Shown here: positions 1 through 8,495 of the stretch, piece by piece
Numbering within the stretch: the stretch's first letter is position 1
Layout: each line of letters begins with the position of its first letter
Assembly: GCF_959608125.1 (NCBI RefSeq)
Contig: NZ_CAUHPG010000010.1
Span: forward strand, 1 to 64,000
DNA from: an uncultured Slackia sp.
Lineage (GTDB): Bacteria > Actinomycetota > Coriobacteriia > Coriobacteriales > Eggerthellaceae
Length of the DNA stretch: 64,000 nt
Direction: 5' to 3'
Notes under the pieces: model-generated
What the model was told of the DNA's origin: nothing
Databases searched by the model: none
What the model saw: the letters and a program-made list of their open reading frames with translations, nothing else
Made by a program: the position numbers and the translations under genes

Positions 1-1
1 C

Positions 2-1702
2 AAGGAATACGCCATCGCGCTCGCGCGCAAGGAGCTGCGCTTCAAGGAGTTCCGCGCGCTCGACGGCATCACCCTCGACATCAAGAAGGGCGATGTCTTC
101 GGCATCCTGGGAACGAACGGATCGGGAAAATCGACCCTGCTCAAGATCATCGCCGGCGTGCTCGAACCCACGAAGGGACCGTGCACGATCCACGGCACCA
201 TCGCGCCGCTCATCGAACTGGGCGCGGGCTTCGACATGGAGCTCACCGCGCGCGAGAACATCTATCTCAACGGTGCGCTGCTGGGCTATTCGAAGAAGTT
301 CATCCAGGACAATTTCGACGACATCGTCGAATTCGCCGAAATCAAGCCGTTCTTGGACATGCCGCTGAAGAACTACTCGTCCGGCATGGTCGCGCGCATC
401 GCGTTCGCCATCGCCACGGTGATCGTGCCCGACATCCTGATCGTCGACGAGGTGCTTTCCGTCGGCGACTTCATGTTCCAGAAGAAATGCGAGGAACGCA
501 TCCAGTCGCTGATCAAGGAGCATAACGTCACCGTCCTGATCGTGTCGCACAACAACGACCAGATCGAACGCCTATGCAACAAGGCCGTCTGGATCGAAAA
601 GGGCCATATGCGCATGCTCGGCACCGCCCATGACGTGTGCCAAACCTACCGTGTCCTGGGCGGACACACCGGCAGCAAGGCGGCGGAGGAACGCGTGTTC
701 TCCATGCTCACCTCTCGAGTGCAGGCCGACGAGTCGCTGATCAAGCCGCTCGAAGCCGACAGCCCCTACGCCATGGCAGCGCGTCTGAGCAGCAGCCGCG
801 AAGAGCCCGCCGACACGGTCGTGGTCGCCTTCGGCGAATACGAGATGGATGGATTCCTCGGAGCGGGGCTCGCAGGCGCGCTCGGCGCCCCCGTGCTGCT
901 CACGCAATCCGACGGCATTCCTGACGCCACCTCTCAGGAAATCAAGCGGCTCAAGGCGCGGCGCATCATCCTGGTAGGCAAGACCCCCTACTGCGACGCC
1001 GACAAGTTCGGTCGCGCCCTGCAAGCCGCGACCGACGCGCGCTATGACGTGGAAACGCTGTCGGCGGACACCTACGAAGGACTGTCGTTCGCGGTGTTCG
1101 ACTACGGCGCGCAGCGCGATCTGTGGCAGGGGCCCGCGATTCTCACCCATATCGGATGCATGGGAGACATGATTTCGCTTTCGCCCTACGCAAGCGAGCA
1201 ACGCTGCCCGCTGCTCATCAAGTCGCCTGGCAAGCCGCTTAGCGACGGCTTGATCGAGCGCATCGTCTCGCACGGCAACGACAGGCTTCTCGTGCTCGAC
1301 AGCGAAGAGGGTTGTCCCGATGCGCAGCTCGCCGGCATACGCGAGCGCAGCATACAAATCGTGCGTTTCTGCGAAGACGACGCCTACCGCGCCAACGAGG
1401 CCATCCGCGCCTGGATCGAAAACGAGCGCGGCGCCGACGCCGAGCCCGTCCGCTCGTTCATCGCGGCGCCTTCGTGGCAGCCCGCCTACTCCTACACGAT
1501 CGGCCCCTATGCAGCGCGCACCGAATCGCTCGTCGTGCTCGACGACCCGCAGGACCTCGACAGCGTGGCGCATGCGATCGACTTGTTCGAAAGCCGCCGC
1601 GGCCAGGTCGACCGAATCGTCTTCGTCGGAAGCCGCACCCAGTTCAGCCCCCTCGACAAGACGATGCTCGCGAAGGCGGCGTCGGCGCTCGACGAGGAAT
1701 AA
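2..1702 (+). CDS. Wzt-like polysaccharide ABC transporter ATPase with C-terminal cell-wall-binding-2-like repeats (5' partial)
   Basis: The reading frame is open from the window edge, so the start lies upstream; 566 residues are visible. The first ~230 residues are an ABC ATPase of the polysaccharide/teichoic acid export type: Walker A GTNGSGKST at visible residues 37-45, signature SSGM near 126, Walker B ILIVDE near 145-150. The remaining ~310 residues do not look like the usual Wzt carbohydrate-binding domain. They contain about three copies of a pattern resembling the cell wall binding repeat 2 family (hydrophobic strand, GALGAPVLLT-type segment, then IKRLKARRIILVG). The ATPase would energise export of a lipid-linked glycan across the membrane. 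It is followed by glycosyltransferases and glf, supporting a surface-glycan locus. The partner permease must lie upstream. Confidence 0.85.
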   Translation, partial: KEYAIALARKELRFKEFRALDGITLDIKKGDVFGILGTNGSGKSTLLKIIAGVLEPTKGPCTIHGTIAPLIELGAGFDMELTARENIYLNGALLGYSKKFIQDNFDDIVEFAEIKPFLDMPLKNYSSGMVARIAFAIATVIVPDILIVDEVLSVGDFMFQKKCEERIQSLIKEHNVTVLIVSHNNDQIERLCNKAVWIEKGHMRMLGTAHDVCQTYRVLGGHTGSKAAEERVFSMLTSRVQADESLIKPLEADSPYAMAARLSSSREEPADTVVVAFGEYEMDGFLGAGLAGALGAPVLLTQSDGIPDATSQEIKRLKARRIILVGKTPYCDADKFGRALQAATDARYDVETLSADTYEGLSFAVFDYGAQRDLWQGPAILTHIGCMGDMISLSPYASEQRCPLLIKSPGKPLSDGLIERIVSHGNDRLLVLDSEEGCPDAQLAGIRERSIQIVRFCEDDAYRANEAIRAWIENERGADAEPVRSFIAAPSWQPAYSYTIGPYAARTESLVVLDDPQDLDSVAHAIDLFESRRGQVDRIVFVGSRTQFSPLDKTMLAKAASALDEE

Positions 1703-1713
1703 CACCCGCCCGA

Positions 1714-1743
1714 CGGACCCGCCCTTCCCAGGCGGGTCCGTTT
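1714..1743 (+). terminator. Rho-independent terminator-like hairpin
   Basis: A perfect 10-bp stem (1714-1723 with 1731-1740) with a 7-base loop is followed by TTT. It sits 11 bases after the ABC ATPase stop codon and before the next gene's ribosome binding site, so it may end or attenuate the upstream transcript. Confidence 0.6.
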
Positions 1744-1792
1744 CGAACGAAGCCCGCGCGAAACGGCGCGCGATGAAGAACGGAGACACAGC

Positions 1793-2887
1793 ATGGCATC
1801 GAACGCCGCACCCGAAACGACCCGGCCGACCATTTCCGTCCTCATACCCATCTACAACGTCGAGAAATACCTGCGTCCCTGCCTCGATTCGCTGCGCGGC
1901 CAGAGCTTCTCCGATTTCGAGGCGATCTGCCTCAACGACGGCTCGACCGATTCGTCTTCGGCGATAGCCCATGAATACGCGGCCGCGGACACGCGCTTCC
2001 GCGTGATCGACAAGGCTAATTCCGGCTACGGCGCCACGATGAACGTCGGCCTGGACGAAGCCCGTGCGCCGTTTGTCGCCGTACTCGAATCGGACGACTT
2101 CTTCTATCCCGACGCGCTCGAATCCCTCTACCGCGCGGCCGTCGAGCACGACGCCCAGGCGGTCAAGGGCAACTTCACGTTCTACTGGACCGAAGGCGAT
2201 CGCGACGAGCTGCATCGCATGGTCGAAACCGATATGTGCGGCCGCGTCGTCGACACGCGCGAGGACACGCGTATCTTCTATCAGAAGCCCTCTATCTGGA
2301 GCGGCCTGTATCGCCGCGACTTCCTCGAGCAAAACGACATCCGTTTCCTCGAAACCCCCGGCGCTTCGTATCAGGACACTTCGTTCGCCTTCAAGGTCTG
2401 GGCAAGCGCCGAACGCGCCGCCTTCCTGGAAAACCCCATCGTCCATTACCGCCAGGACAACGAGGCCTCGTCGGTCAATTCCAAAGGCAAGGTCTTCTGC
2501 GTGTGCGAGGAATATGCGGAAATCAACCGCTGGCTCGACGCCCGCGACGACGAGCGGCACGAACGCGGTCTGCGCTTCATGGCCCAGGTCTCGCAATACA
2601 ACGCCTATCTGTGGAATCTCGACCGTCTCGCTCCCGAATTCAAGATGGAATTCCTCGAGCGCATGGGGCGCGAATTCAAAGGCTACGAGGCGGCCGGGGC
2701 GCTCGATTGGGGCGAATGGAACGGCTGGCGCGCCCTCAACCTGCGCACCATCATGGACGACCCCGAGAAGTATCTGCGCGTGCGTGCGCGCTCGAACGAC
2801 AGCGGCACCGCCGCCAAGGCCCTGTTCGCATTGCGTCTCGGCGGCCCGAAGGCGCTCGCGCAAGCCGTCGCGGGACGCTCGAAATAA
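1793..2887 (+). CDS. Family 2 glycosyltransferase
   Basis: A 364-residue cytosolic GT-A fold glycosyltransferase, expected to transfer a nucleotide-activated sugar onto a growing surface glycan. The N-terminal domain shows the GT2 pattern: ISVLIPIYNVEKYL at residues 14-27, NDGSTD at 48-53 (nucleotide binding) and the DXD-like ESDD at 99-102 (metal/sugar-nucleotide). The C-terminal ~230 residues are acceptor-specific and not informative about the sugar. The ATG start has GGAG eight bases upstream. It lies between the export ATPase and another GT2 gene on the same strand, so a role in assembling the same glycan is likely. The donor sugar cannot be read from the sequence. Confidence 0.88.
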   Translation: MASNAAPETTRPTISVLIPIYNVEKYLRPCLDSLRGQSFSDFEAICLNDGSTDSSSAIAHEYAAADTRFRVIDKANSGYGATMNVGLDEARAPFVAVLESDDFFYPDALESLYRAAVEHDAQAVKGNFTFYWTEGDRDELHRMVETDMCGRVVDTREDTRIFYQKPSIWSGLYRRDFLEQNDIRFLETPGASYQDTSFAFKVWASAERAAFLENPIVHYRQDNEASSVNSKGKVFCVCEEYAEINRWLDARDDERHERGLRFMAQVSQYNAYLWNLDRLAPEFKMEFLERMGREFKGYEAAGALDWGEWNGWRALNLRTIMDDPEKYLRVRARSNDSGTAAKALFALRLGGPKALAQAVAGRSK

Positions 2888-2999
2888 CGAGATGCGGCGG
2901 CGAGCCTGCAGCCGTCGCATCATAGGACCCGCAGGCATCGACGAAAACAGCATCGGATAAGACGCGAGGCCTGACCGATGCTCCGTACCGGGAGGTTCC

Positions 3000-4082
3000 G
3001 TGAAGATATCGGTCATCGTTCCTGTCTACAAGGCCGAAAAGCATCTGGGCGCGACGCTCGATTCTCTGATCGGGCAAACTCATGACGACCTCGAAATCAT
3101 CTGCGTGAACGACGGGTCGCCCGATCGCTGCGAAGACATCCTGAAAGATTACGCCGAGCGCGACGCGCGTATCGTCGTGATCGAACAACCCAACCAGGGC
3201 GTCTCCGTAGCGCGCAACACGGGCATCGCACACGCCTCGGGCGACATCCTCATGTTCGTCGACGCCGACGACACCTTGGTCCCCCATGCCTGCGCGCGCG
3301 TGAATCGGACCTTTGAAACGCAAAGCCCGGACGTGCTCACCTTCGGCCTCGAATGCGATCCTCCGGAAGCGGCGCCCGCCAGCCTGCGTCGCGAACTGGC
3401 TCCGAGAGACGTCGTCTACGAAGGGTTCGAACCCGCCTTGCTGTTCGAAGAGCACGCCCGCCCTTACGCCTGCCGCACCGCGATTTCCCGCTCGTTCGCC
3501 CGACGCGAAGGCATCGGCTTCGAACCCGGCCTTCCGCTCGCCGAGGATCAGGTGTTCTACTTCGCCGTCTACCCCTTCTCGGCGCGCACCGTCCTTTCGT
3601 CCGAAAAACTGTACGTCTATCGCATGAACGACGAGTCGGTCACGCACGAATCCACCGATGGGCGCCGCGCGATGCTCACTAAGCTCGACCGTCACCTGAC
3701 GGCCATCGAAGCGATCTGCCGCATCTGGCAAGAACGCGGCCTGCGCGATTTCTGCGCCTCCGAACTGCTGGAATGGAGCCTCGATTTCACGATGCTCGAT
3801 ATCGGCAAGTTGCCGGCGGCCGACCAGCGCGCATTCTACGCGCGTCTTATGGCATGCCTGGACGGACACTTCGGCATGCCGAGCGAAAACGTCGCCAGGC
3901 GCCGTCCGACGAAGGCGTGCCTGTCAGACATCCGCGCCGCGCTCGCAGCAGCCCCTGAGGCATGCGACGCATCCGCAAGCGATGCGGTGGCCCCTTTCCA
4001 CAAGGCGCGCTACTATCTTATGCGCCGCGGCTTCGCCCGCTGCGCCGAGCGCGTGCTCATGAAGGTCGGCCTCGTGAAATAG
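3000..4082 (+). CDS. Family 2 glycosyltransferase (GTG start)
   Basis: A 360-residue GT2 enzyme. ISVIVPVYKAEKHL at residues 3-16, VNDGSPD at 36-42 and the DADD metal/sugar-nucleotide motif at 88-91 define the GT-A domain; the remainder is a variable acceptor domain ending in a basic tail. The GTG at 3000 is chosen because GGAGG lies four bases upstream (2991-2995) and the conserved ISVIVPVY begins at residue 3. It is the last gene of the plus-strand glycan cluster and is separated from the convergent glf by a strong hairpin. Substrate is unknown. Confidence 0.87.
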   Translation: MKISVIVPVYKAEKHLGATLDSLIGQTHDDLEIICVNDGSPDRCEDILKDYAERDARIVVIEQPNQGVSVARNTGIAHASGDILMFVDADDTLVPHACARVNRTFETQSPDVLTFGLECDPPEAAPASLRRELAPRDVVYEGFEPALLFEEHARPYACRTAISRSFARREGIGFEPGLPLAEDQVFYFAVYPFSARTVLSSEKLYVYRMNDESVTHESTDGRRAMLTKLDRHLTAIEAICRIWQERGLRDFCASELLEWSLDFTMLDIGKLPAADQRAFYARLMACLDGHFGMPSENVARRRPTKACLSDIRAALAAAPEACDASASDAVAPFHKARYYLMRRGFARCAERVLMKVGLVK

Positions 4083-4127
4083 CGCGCATATGAAACGGGC
4101 GCCGAACGGCGCCCTCCCCGAATGCGA

Positions 4128-4164
4128 AAAGACCCCGCACAGCGCCGCGCTGTGCGGGGTCTTT
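4128..4164. terminator. Bidirectional terminator between convergent genes
   Basis: A perfect 16-bp stem (4128-4143 with 4149-4164) with a 5-base loop. The arms begin with AAA and end with TTT, so it can work in both directions. It lies between the ends of the plus-strand glycosyltransferase and the minus-strand glf. Confidence 0.85.
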
Positions 4165-4177
4165 GCATGAACCGATC

Positions 4178-5299
4178 CTACAGCTCGACGCCGAGTTCTG
4201 CCTTCACCAGGTCGAATGCGGCGGCGATACATTTGTCCATATCGTAGTATTTGTAACCGCCCAAACGTCCCGCGAACACCACGGAACCTTCCTGCTCAGC
4301 CAGTTCCTTATACTGGGCGTACAGCGCCTCGTTCTTGGCATCGTTGAGCGGGTAATACGGCTCGTCGCCCGGCTTCCAATCGGCGGGATACTCGCGCGTG
4401 ATCACCGTCTTAGGCTGCGTTCCGTACTCGAAATGCTTGTGCTCGATGATGCGCGTCCAAGGCACCTCGCGCTCGGTGTAGTTCACCACGGCAACACCCT
4501 GATGATTCTCCTCGTCGAGAATCTCGCTCTCGAAGCGCAGCGAACGGTACTCGAGCGTTCCGAGCTTGAAGTCGTAGAAAGCATCCACCGGACCGCAGTA
4601 GATGGTGCGCTCGGCGATATGGGGCTGCTCGGCGATAAGGTCGCGGTACTCCACACCGAGGCGCACTTCCACGCCTTCGAGCATGCGCTCGACCATCTTG
4701 GTGTAACCGCCCATGGGAATGCCCTGGTAACGGTCGTTGAAATAATTGTTATCGTAGGTGAAGCGGCACGGGAGGCGCTTGATGATCGACGCGGGAAGGT
4801 CCTTGCAGTCACGACCCCACTGCTTCTCGGTGTAGCCCTTAACCAGCGCCTCGAAGATATCGCGACCGACCAAAGACAGCGCCTGTTCCTCGAGGTTCGA
4901 CGGCTCGCCGATGCCTTCGGCCGCGATCTGCTCGGCGATCTTCGCCTTGGCCTGGGCGGGCGTCACCACGCCGTCCCACATCTTCGAGAAGGTGTTCATA
5001 TTGAACGGCATATTGTACGTCTTGCCCTTATAGAGAGCCACGGGCGAGTTGATGTAATTGTTGAATTCGGCGAAACGGTTCACATACTGCCAGACGTTCG
5101 TCAGCGAGGTATGGAAGATATGCGCGCCATAGACATGCACGTTGATGCCTTCGACCTCTTCGGTGTAGATATTGCCGGCAACATGGTTGCGACGGTCGAT
5201 GACCAGGCACTTCTTTCCAAGCTTGGCGGCTTCGTGGGCGAACACGGCGCCCGTCAGGCCCGCGCCGACGATCAGATAGTCATAGCGAGAATCAGACAT
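4178..5299 (-). CDS. glf: UDP-galactopyranose mutase
   Basis: Flavoenzyme interconverting UDP-galactopyranose and UDP-galactofuranose in the cytosol. The 373-residue length is typical. The FAD-binding GAGLTGAVFA stands at residues 12-21, followed by the family's NHVAGNIYTE and YGAHIFHTS segments, and later conserved WGRDCKDLPASIIKRLP and NDRYQGIPMGGYT stretches. The ATG has GGAG four bases upstream. It faces the glycan cluster across a shared terminator and has its own promoter region upstream (5300-5440). Its presence suggests that the surface glycan made here contains galactofuranose, which is an inference. Confidence 0.96.
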   Translation of the reverse strand: MSDSRYDYLIVGAGLTGAVFAHEAAKLGKKCLVIDRRNHVAGNIYTEEVEGINVHVYGAHIFHTSLTNVWQYVNRFAEFNNYINSPVALYKGKTYNMPFNMNTFSKMWDGVVTPAQAKAKIAEQIAAEGIGEPSNLEEQALSLVGRDIFEALVKGYTEKQWGRDCKDLPASIIKRLPCRFTYDNNYFNDRYQGIPMGGYTKMVERMLEGVEVRLGVEYRDLIAEQPHIAERTIYCGPVDAFYDFKLGTLEYRSLRFESEILDEENHQGVAVVNYTEREVPWTRIIEHKHFEYGTQPKTVITREYPADWKPGDEPYYPLNDAKNEALYAQYKELAEQEGSVVFAGRLGGYKYYDMDKCIAAAFDLVKAELGVEL

Positions 5300-5442
5300 G
5301 TTGCTCCATTCGTGATAGTGCGAGAGGCGGCGAACGCCTTGCTCCTTGTCTCAAACGTTCTTATTATCGCAAAAAGCCGCACATCAAGTCGAACGAGCAC
5401 TCAAAAAACGCGTTCGTCGTATCCGCGCGGCATGGAACGCCC

Positions 5443-5474
5443 GAAGGGCCCGCCTCATACGAAGCGGGCCCTTC
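5443..5474 (-). terminator. Hairpin after the universal stress protein gene
   Basis: An 11-bp perfect GC-rich stem (5443-5453 with 5464-5474) lies about 45 bases beyond the usp stop. It has no T tract on the minus strand, so it may be a stabilising 3' hairpin rather than a classic terminator. Confidence 0.4.
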
Positions 5475-5520
5475 TCAGATATCGTGCATGCAGCTGTCGC
5501 ACCGCATGGCGTACGCAAAG

Positions 5521-6003
5521 CTATTTCACCGTAAGCACCGGAACGTCGGCGCCGTGCAGGACGCCGTAGCTCACGCTGCCGAGCATGCCGCGCAATGCGC
5601 CGAGGCCGCGGCGGCCCATGACGATCAAATCGATATCGTTTTTCTTGGCGTAGTATACGATCGCATCAGCCGCAGAAGAATCGGCGACTACGTCGATCGC
5701 GGCGGCATCGCCCATTTCGGCGATGACATCGCTCAAGCCCGCGGAGACCTTCGCCTTCGCGCGCTCGGTCGCCTTCTCCACCAGACCCTGATATGCTTCA
5801 CGGTCGACCAAACCCAGCGGCACGCCGTCGAGCGACCCGCCGTCGTCGAGGTCTTTGGCGTCGATCATGTCGGAAGGCATGATATGGACGATGAACACGC
5901 GCGCATCCTCGCCTGCCATCGCGGCCAGGCCCTTGGCGTAATCGAGCGCGCGACGGGCATGCTCCGAGCCGTCGTAGGGAACCATGATCTTCGAAAGCTT
6001 CAT
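5521..6003 (-). CDS. Universal stress protein, UspA family
   Basis: A 160-residue single-domain Usp protein. It opens with the beta-strand/loop KIMVPYDGSEHARRAL and closes with the ATP-binding glycine pattern in MGRRGLGALRGMLGSVS and a terminal VPVLTVK strand. This marks the ATP-binding UspA/TeaD branch rather than the non-binding one. These proteins act in the cytosol during stress or energy limitation; their molecular output is generally not known. AAAGGAG lies six bases before the ATG. It appears to be a single-gene transcript. Confidence 0.92.
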   Translation of the reverse strand: MKLSKIMVPYDGSEHARRALDYAKGLAAMAGEDARVFIVHIMPSDMIDAKDLDDGGSLDGVPLGLVDREAYQGLVEKATERAKAKVSAGLSDVIAEMGDAAAIDVVADSSAADAIVYYAKKNDIDLIVMGRRGLGALRGMLGSVSYGVLHGADVPVLTVK

Positions 6004-6136
6004 TTCGGGCTCCTTTCCCTTATCCCGCCTCGATTATAGGCCGGCTGCGCTTCTGCCAGGAACAGACATCGCAAGCGGATTCTCGAAAAGCAACGCCACG
6101 CTGCCGTGCGTATCCTGCATCCGTACGGCCCGTACG

Positions 6137-6838
6137 TCACAGCTCCTTGGAGCGATACATCGCAACGGCGACGACGCAACTCGCCGCATACGCCGCCAGC
6201 ACCGCCGCAATGAAGATGGCCGAAGCCAAAACGACATTCTGGTCGAGCCACATCGAGATATCGGAGAGCAACCGCGCCATATCGGGCACTTGGCGCAGAA
6301 GGAATATCGACGCCGGCAGGAGCATGATCAAGACGACGGGCACGATACGCACGGCTTTCGTCATGCCGTAGCGCATGGCGAAAGGCAGAATGAAAGATGC
6401 CGCGAACAGCGTGACGCCCATGCCCAGAACCCCGGCGCACAAAAGCATCGTCGGGTCTGACGCCTCGCTCGCGAACGCCTCGACCGTATCGGCGTCGAAG
6501 GGCAGCACGGACACCGCCGCAGAAAGCGCCAGCGCAACGGCCCATCCCAAGAAAAGCACGAAAACGCTGGCAACCAAGACGTTGGCGTAACGACTTGCGA
6601 CGATCGCGGCGCGGGAAACGGGAAGCGTAGCGCGAAAGCGCTCCCAGCCATTCAGTCCATCGAGCGCGCAGAACGTGAAAACCATCAGGAACGGAGTCAT
6701 GGCGCCGATGCAAGCCACCATGGCTATAGGGCTTTGCATCGATACGCCGATAACCAGCGACACGACAACATAGATGACGACCGATTGCATCAAGACGTTT
6801 TTCGATGTGATGAATTCGGAAAGAAAGGCGGTTTTCAT
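6137..6838 (-). CDS. ABC-2 type transporter permease
   Basis: A 233-residue integral membrane protein with about six hydrophobic segments, in the pattern of the ABC-2 permease family associated with GntR-controlled exporters. A conserved-looking cytoplasmic stretch (LDGLNGWERFRATLPVSR, residues ~59-76) precedes the third helix. Its ATG overlaps the stop of the ATPase gene by four bases (6835-6838), so the two are translationally coupled, and GGGGGAGG precedes it. Expected partner of the adjacent ATPase; the exported substrate is unknown, with peptides or cell-envelope-active agents being usual for this class. Confidence 0.82.
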   Translation of the reverse strand: MKTAFLSEFITSKNVLMQSVVIYVVVSLVIGVSMQSPIAMVACIGAMTPFLMVFTFCALDGLNGWERFRATLPVSRAAIVASRYANVLVASVFVLFLGWAVALALSAAVSVLPFDADTVEAFASEASDPTMLLCAGVLGMGVTLFAASFILPFAMRYGMTKAVRIVPVVLIMLLPASIFLLRQVPDMARLLSDISMWLDQNVVLASAIFIAAVLAAYAASCVVAVAMYRSKEL

Positions 6839-7731
6839 CGGACCTCCCCCTTCAAGACAAGTTGCATGTAGTCGTCGATAGTCGCCTTATCGCAGGCGAT
6901 ATCGGGAAAAAGGCGCATGAACGCGAAGCGGTCGGGCACGAGCACGTCGACGCCGTAGGCATGGCGCGAAAACCGCAACGTCTCCGCTTCATATGCGCCG
7001 CTCGAAACGACCTGATCGAACTCCGCACGCCGACAACGCGCCACGCCCGCCATATCGCAGATAGCGTCTTTCTCTTCGTCGAAGACGATGCGGCCCCCGT
7101 CGATGCACACCACGCGATCGGCGACCTTATCGAGATCCGACGTGATGTGGCTCGAAAGCAGCACCGAACGGCGCTCGTCGGCAGCAAGATAGTCGCGCAG
7201 CAGGTCGAGCACCTCGTCGCGCGCGATCGGGTCGAGCCCCGCCGTCGCCTCGTCGAGCACGAGCAATTCGGGCTCGTGCGAAAGCGCGCACGCAAGCTGC
7301 AGCTTCATTCCCATACCGCGCGAAAGGTCTTTCACCTTTTTCTTGGGCGCCAGCGCGAAACGACGCAGATATTCTTCGAAAACCTCCGCACGCCACGACG
7401 GATAGGCCGTAGCCATAACGGAACCGACCGTCTTGACGGAAAGGTCGCCGACATACGGGCACGTGTCGAACACGACCCCGATGCGTTCTTTCACGCGCGC
7501 GCATGCCGCCGCATCGGACCGGAGCCCGAATGGCTCGCCGAGCACTTCGACCATGCCGCCGTCGGCCTCCATCAAGCCGAGAATCGCCCTGATCGTGGTG
7601 GTCTTTCCCGCACCGTTGGCACCGACGAACCCCACCACGCTGCCCTGCGGCACACGCAAGGAAACATCCTGCAATGAAAAATCGTCGCCGTATCGCTTGT
7701 TAAGCTTCTCGACGCGAATGGAATCGGCCAT
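6835..7731 (-). CDS. ABC transporter ATP-binding protein
   Basis: A 298-residue ATPase: Walker A GANGAGKT at residues 37-44, signature LSRGMGMKLQL near 136, Walker B ELLVLDEATAGLDP near 155, and a switch histidine in LLSSHITSDL. The C-terminal ~80 residues are the short regulatory extension seen in YtrB/YtrE-type exporters. It starts 30 bases after the GntR gene and overlaps the permease by four bases, forming a gntR-ATPase-permease operon. AAAGGGG precedes the ATG by five bases. Transcription is probably controlled by the GntR protein through the operator at 8374-8416. Confidence 0.93.
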   Translation of the reverse strand: MADSIRVEKLNKRYGDDFSLQDVSLRVPQGSVVGFVGANGAGKTTTIRAILGLMEADGGMVEVLGEPFGLRSDAAACARVKERIGVVFDTCPYVGDLSVKTVGSVMATAYPSWRAEVFEEYLRRFALAPKKKVKDLSRGMGMKLQLACALSHEPELLVLDEATAGLDPIARDEVLDLLRDYLAADERRSVLLSSHITSDLDKVADRVVCIDGGRIVFDEEKDAICDMAGVARCRRAEFDQVVSSGAYEAETLRFSRHAYGVDVLVPDRFAFMRLFPDIACDKATIDDYMQLVLKGEVR

Positions 7732-7761
7732 GACAGCCCCTTTCGATGAAATGCAGCCGGC

Positions 7762-8136
7762 CTACATGCCGTCGAACAGCATATCGAGCATCTCGTGCAG
7801 CTCTGCTTTTTCGACGCCCACGGAGCGTGCCTCCCGCACCGCCTGGTCGAGCAGGCCTTCCATATGGCGAAGGCGCTCTTCGCGCAGCAGCTCTTTATTG
7901 CCCCCCGCCACGAAGCTGCCCTTGCCCTGGACGGTTTCGATAAACCCCTGGGCCTCGAGTTCGGCATAGGCGCGCTTGGTGGTTATCACGCTGATACGCA
8001 GGTCGGCCGCAAGAGCCCTGATGGAAGGAAGCATGTCCCCTTCCTCGAGTTCTCCCGACAAAACGGCGTCCTTCAGCTGAGAGGCGATCTGCTCGTAGAT
8101 CGGCTTGTTGCTTGCATTCGATATGACGATATCCAA
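7762..8136 (-). CDS. GntR family transcriptional regulator, YtrA subfamily (TTG start)
   Basis: A 124-residue regulator: winged helix-turn-helix at residues ~10-78 (KPIYEQIASQLKDAVLSGEL, then LPSIRALAADLRISVITTKRAYAELEAQGFI), followed by the short ~45-residue dimerisation tail that defines the YtrA subgroup. The frame is open further upstream, but the TTG at 8136 is preceded by AAGGGG at good spacing and matches the usual start of these proteins, so I prefer it. First gene of the ABC exporter operon; YtrA proteins normally repress their own operon until an envelope-targeting compound appears. Confidence 0.9.
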   Translation of the reverse strand: MDIVISNASNKPIYEQIASQLKDAVLSGELEEGDMLPSIRALAADLRISVITTKRAYAELEAQGFIETVQGKGSFVAGGNKELLREERLRHMEGLLDQAVREARSVGVEKAELHEMLDMLFDGM

Positions 8137-8238
8137 GGAAAACCCCTTATCGCACACGCTTCGATGCGCATCGAAGCGCCCTATTGAGTCCCGGGAGGAC
8201 AACGACCGCCGTCGCATCCCTCCCGGCCTTCCGCTTGG

Positions 8239-8276
8239 CGGGCGGGCGCCTCGAACGCCTTCGGAGCGCCCGCCCG
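8239..8276. other. GC-rich hairpin in the gntR leader
   Basis: An 11-bp stem (8239-8249 with 8266-8276), extendable inward, lies within the ~250-base leader between the predicted gntR promoter and its start codon. No T tract follows on either strand, so its role (attenuation, mRNA stability or none) is open. Confidence 0.4.
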
Positions 8277-8373
8277 AACGATGCGGCGGCGATGCCGCGG
8301 ATCGATTTCAGGCGGGGCCGCTATCGAGCGCCCTCGACAACGGCGATCCGCAGATGCGTCGTCTGCGAACCAA

Positions 8374-8416
8374 GTGTATATACCCTATAATCACAGTATA
8401 TACACGCTATATACAG
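8374..8416. promoter_or_regulatory. Probable GntR/YtrA-type operator and plus-strand -10
   Basis: GTGTATATAC (8374-8383) and GTATATACAC (8396-8405) form a perfect inverted repeat with a 12-base spacer, and a third half-site CTATATACAG follows at 8407-8416. The spacer contains TATAAT (8386-8391), a perfect plus-strand -10 for the downstream ATL gene, while the minus-strand -10 overlaps the right arm. TATA-rich dyads of this kind are typical of YtrA-class operators. Assignment to the adjacent GntR protein is inferred from position. Confidence 0.65.
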
Positions 8417-8423
8417 TTTGCAA
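8395..8423 (-). promoter_or_regulatory. Promoter of the gntR-ABC operon
   Basis: On the minus strand, TTGCAA (complement of 8418-8423) and TATACT (complement of 8395-8400) are separated by exactly 17 bases. The element overlaps the inverted repeat, as expected for an autorepressed operon. Confidence 0.6.
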
Positions 8424-8495
8424 GGAAAAAGAATCCCGTCGAACGACGTCGCTCCGCTACACTGCTGAACGATACGTCGAACGAAAGAAGGAGCT

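Noticed and set aside
572..3016. Long minus-strand open frame opposite the glycan genes
   Set aside because: It is the complement of the ABC ATPase and glycosyltransferase genes; long antisense frames are common in GC-rich DNA and it resembles no protein.
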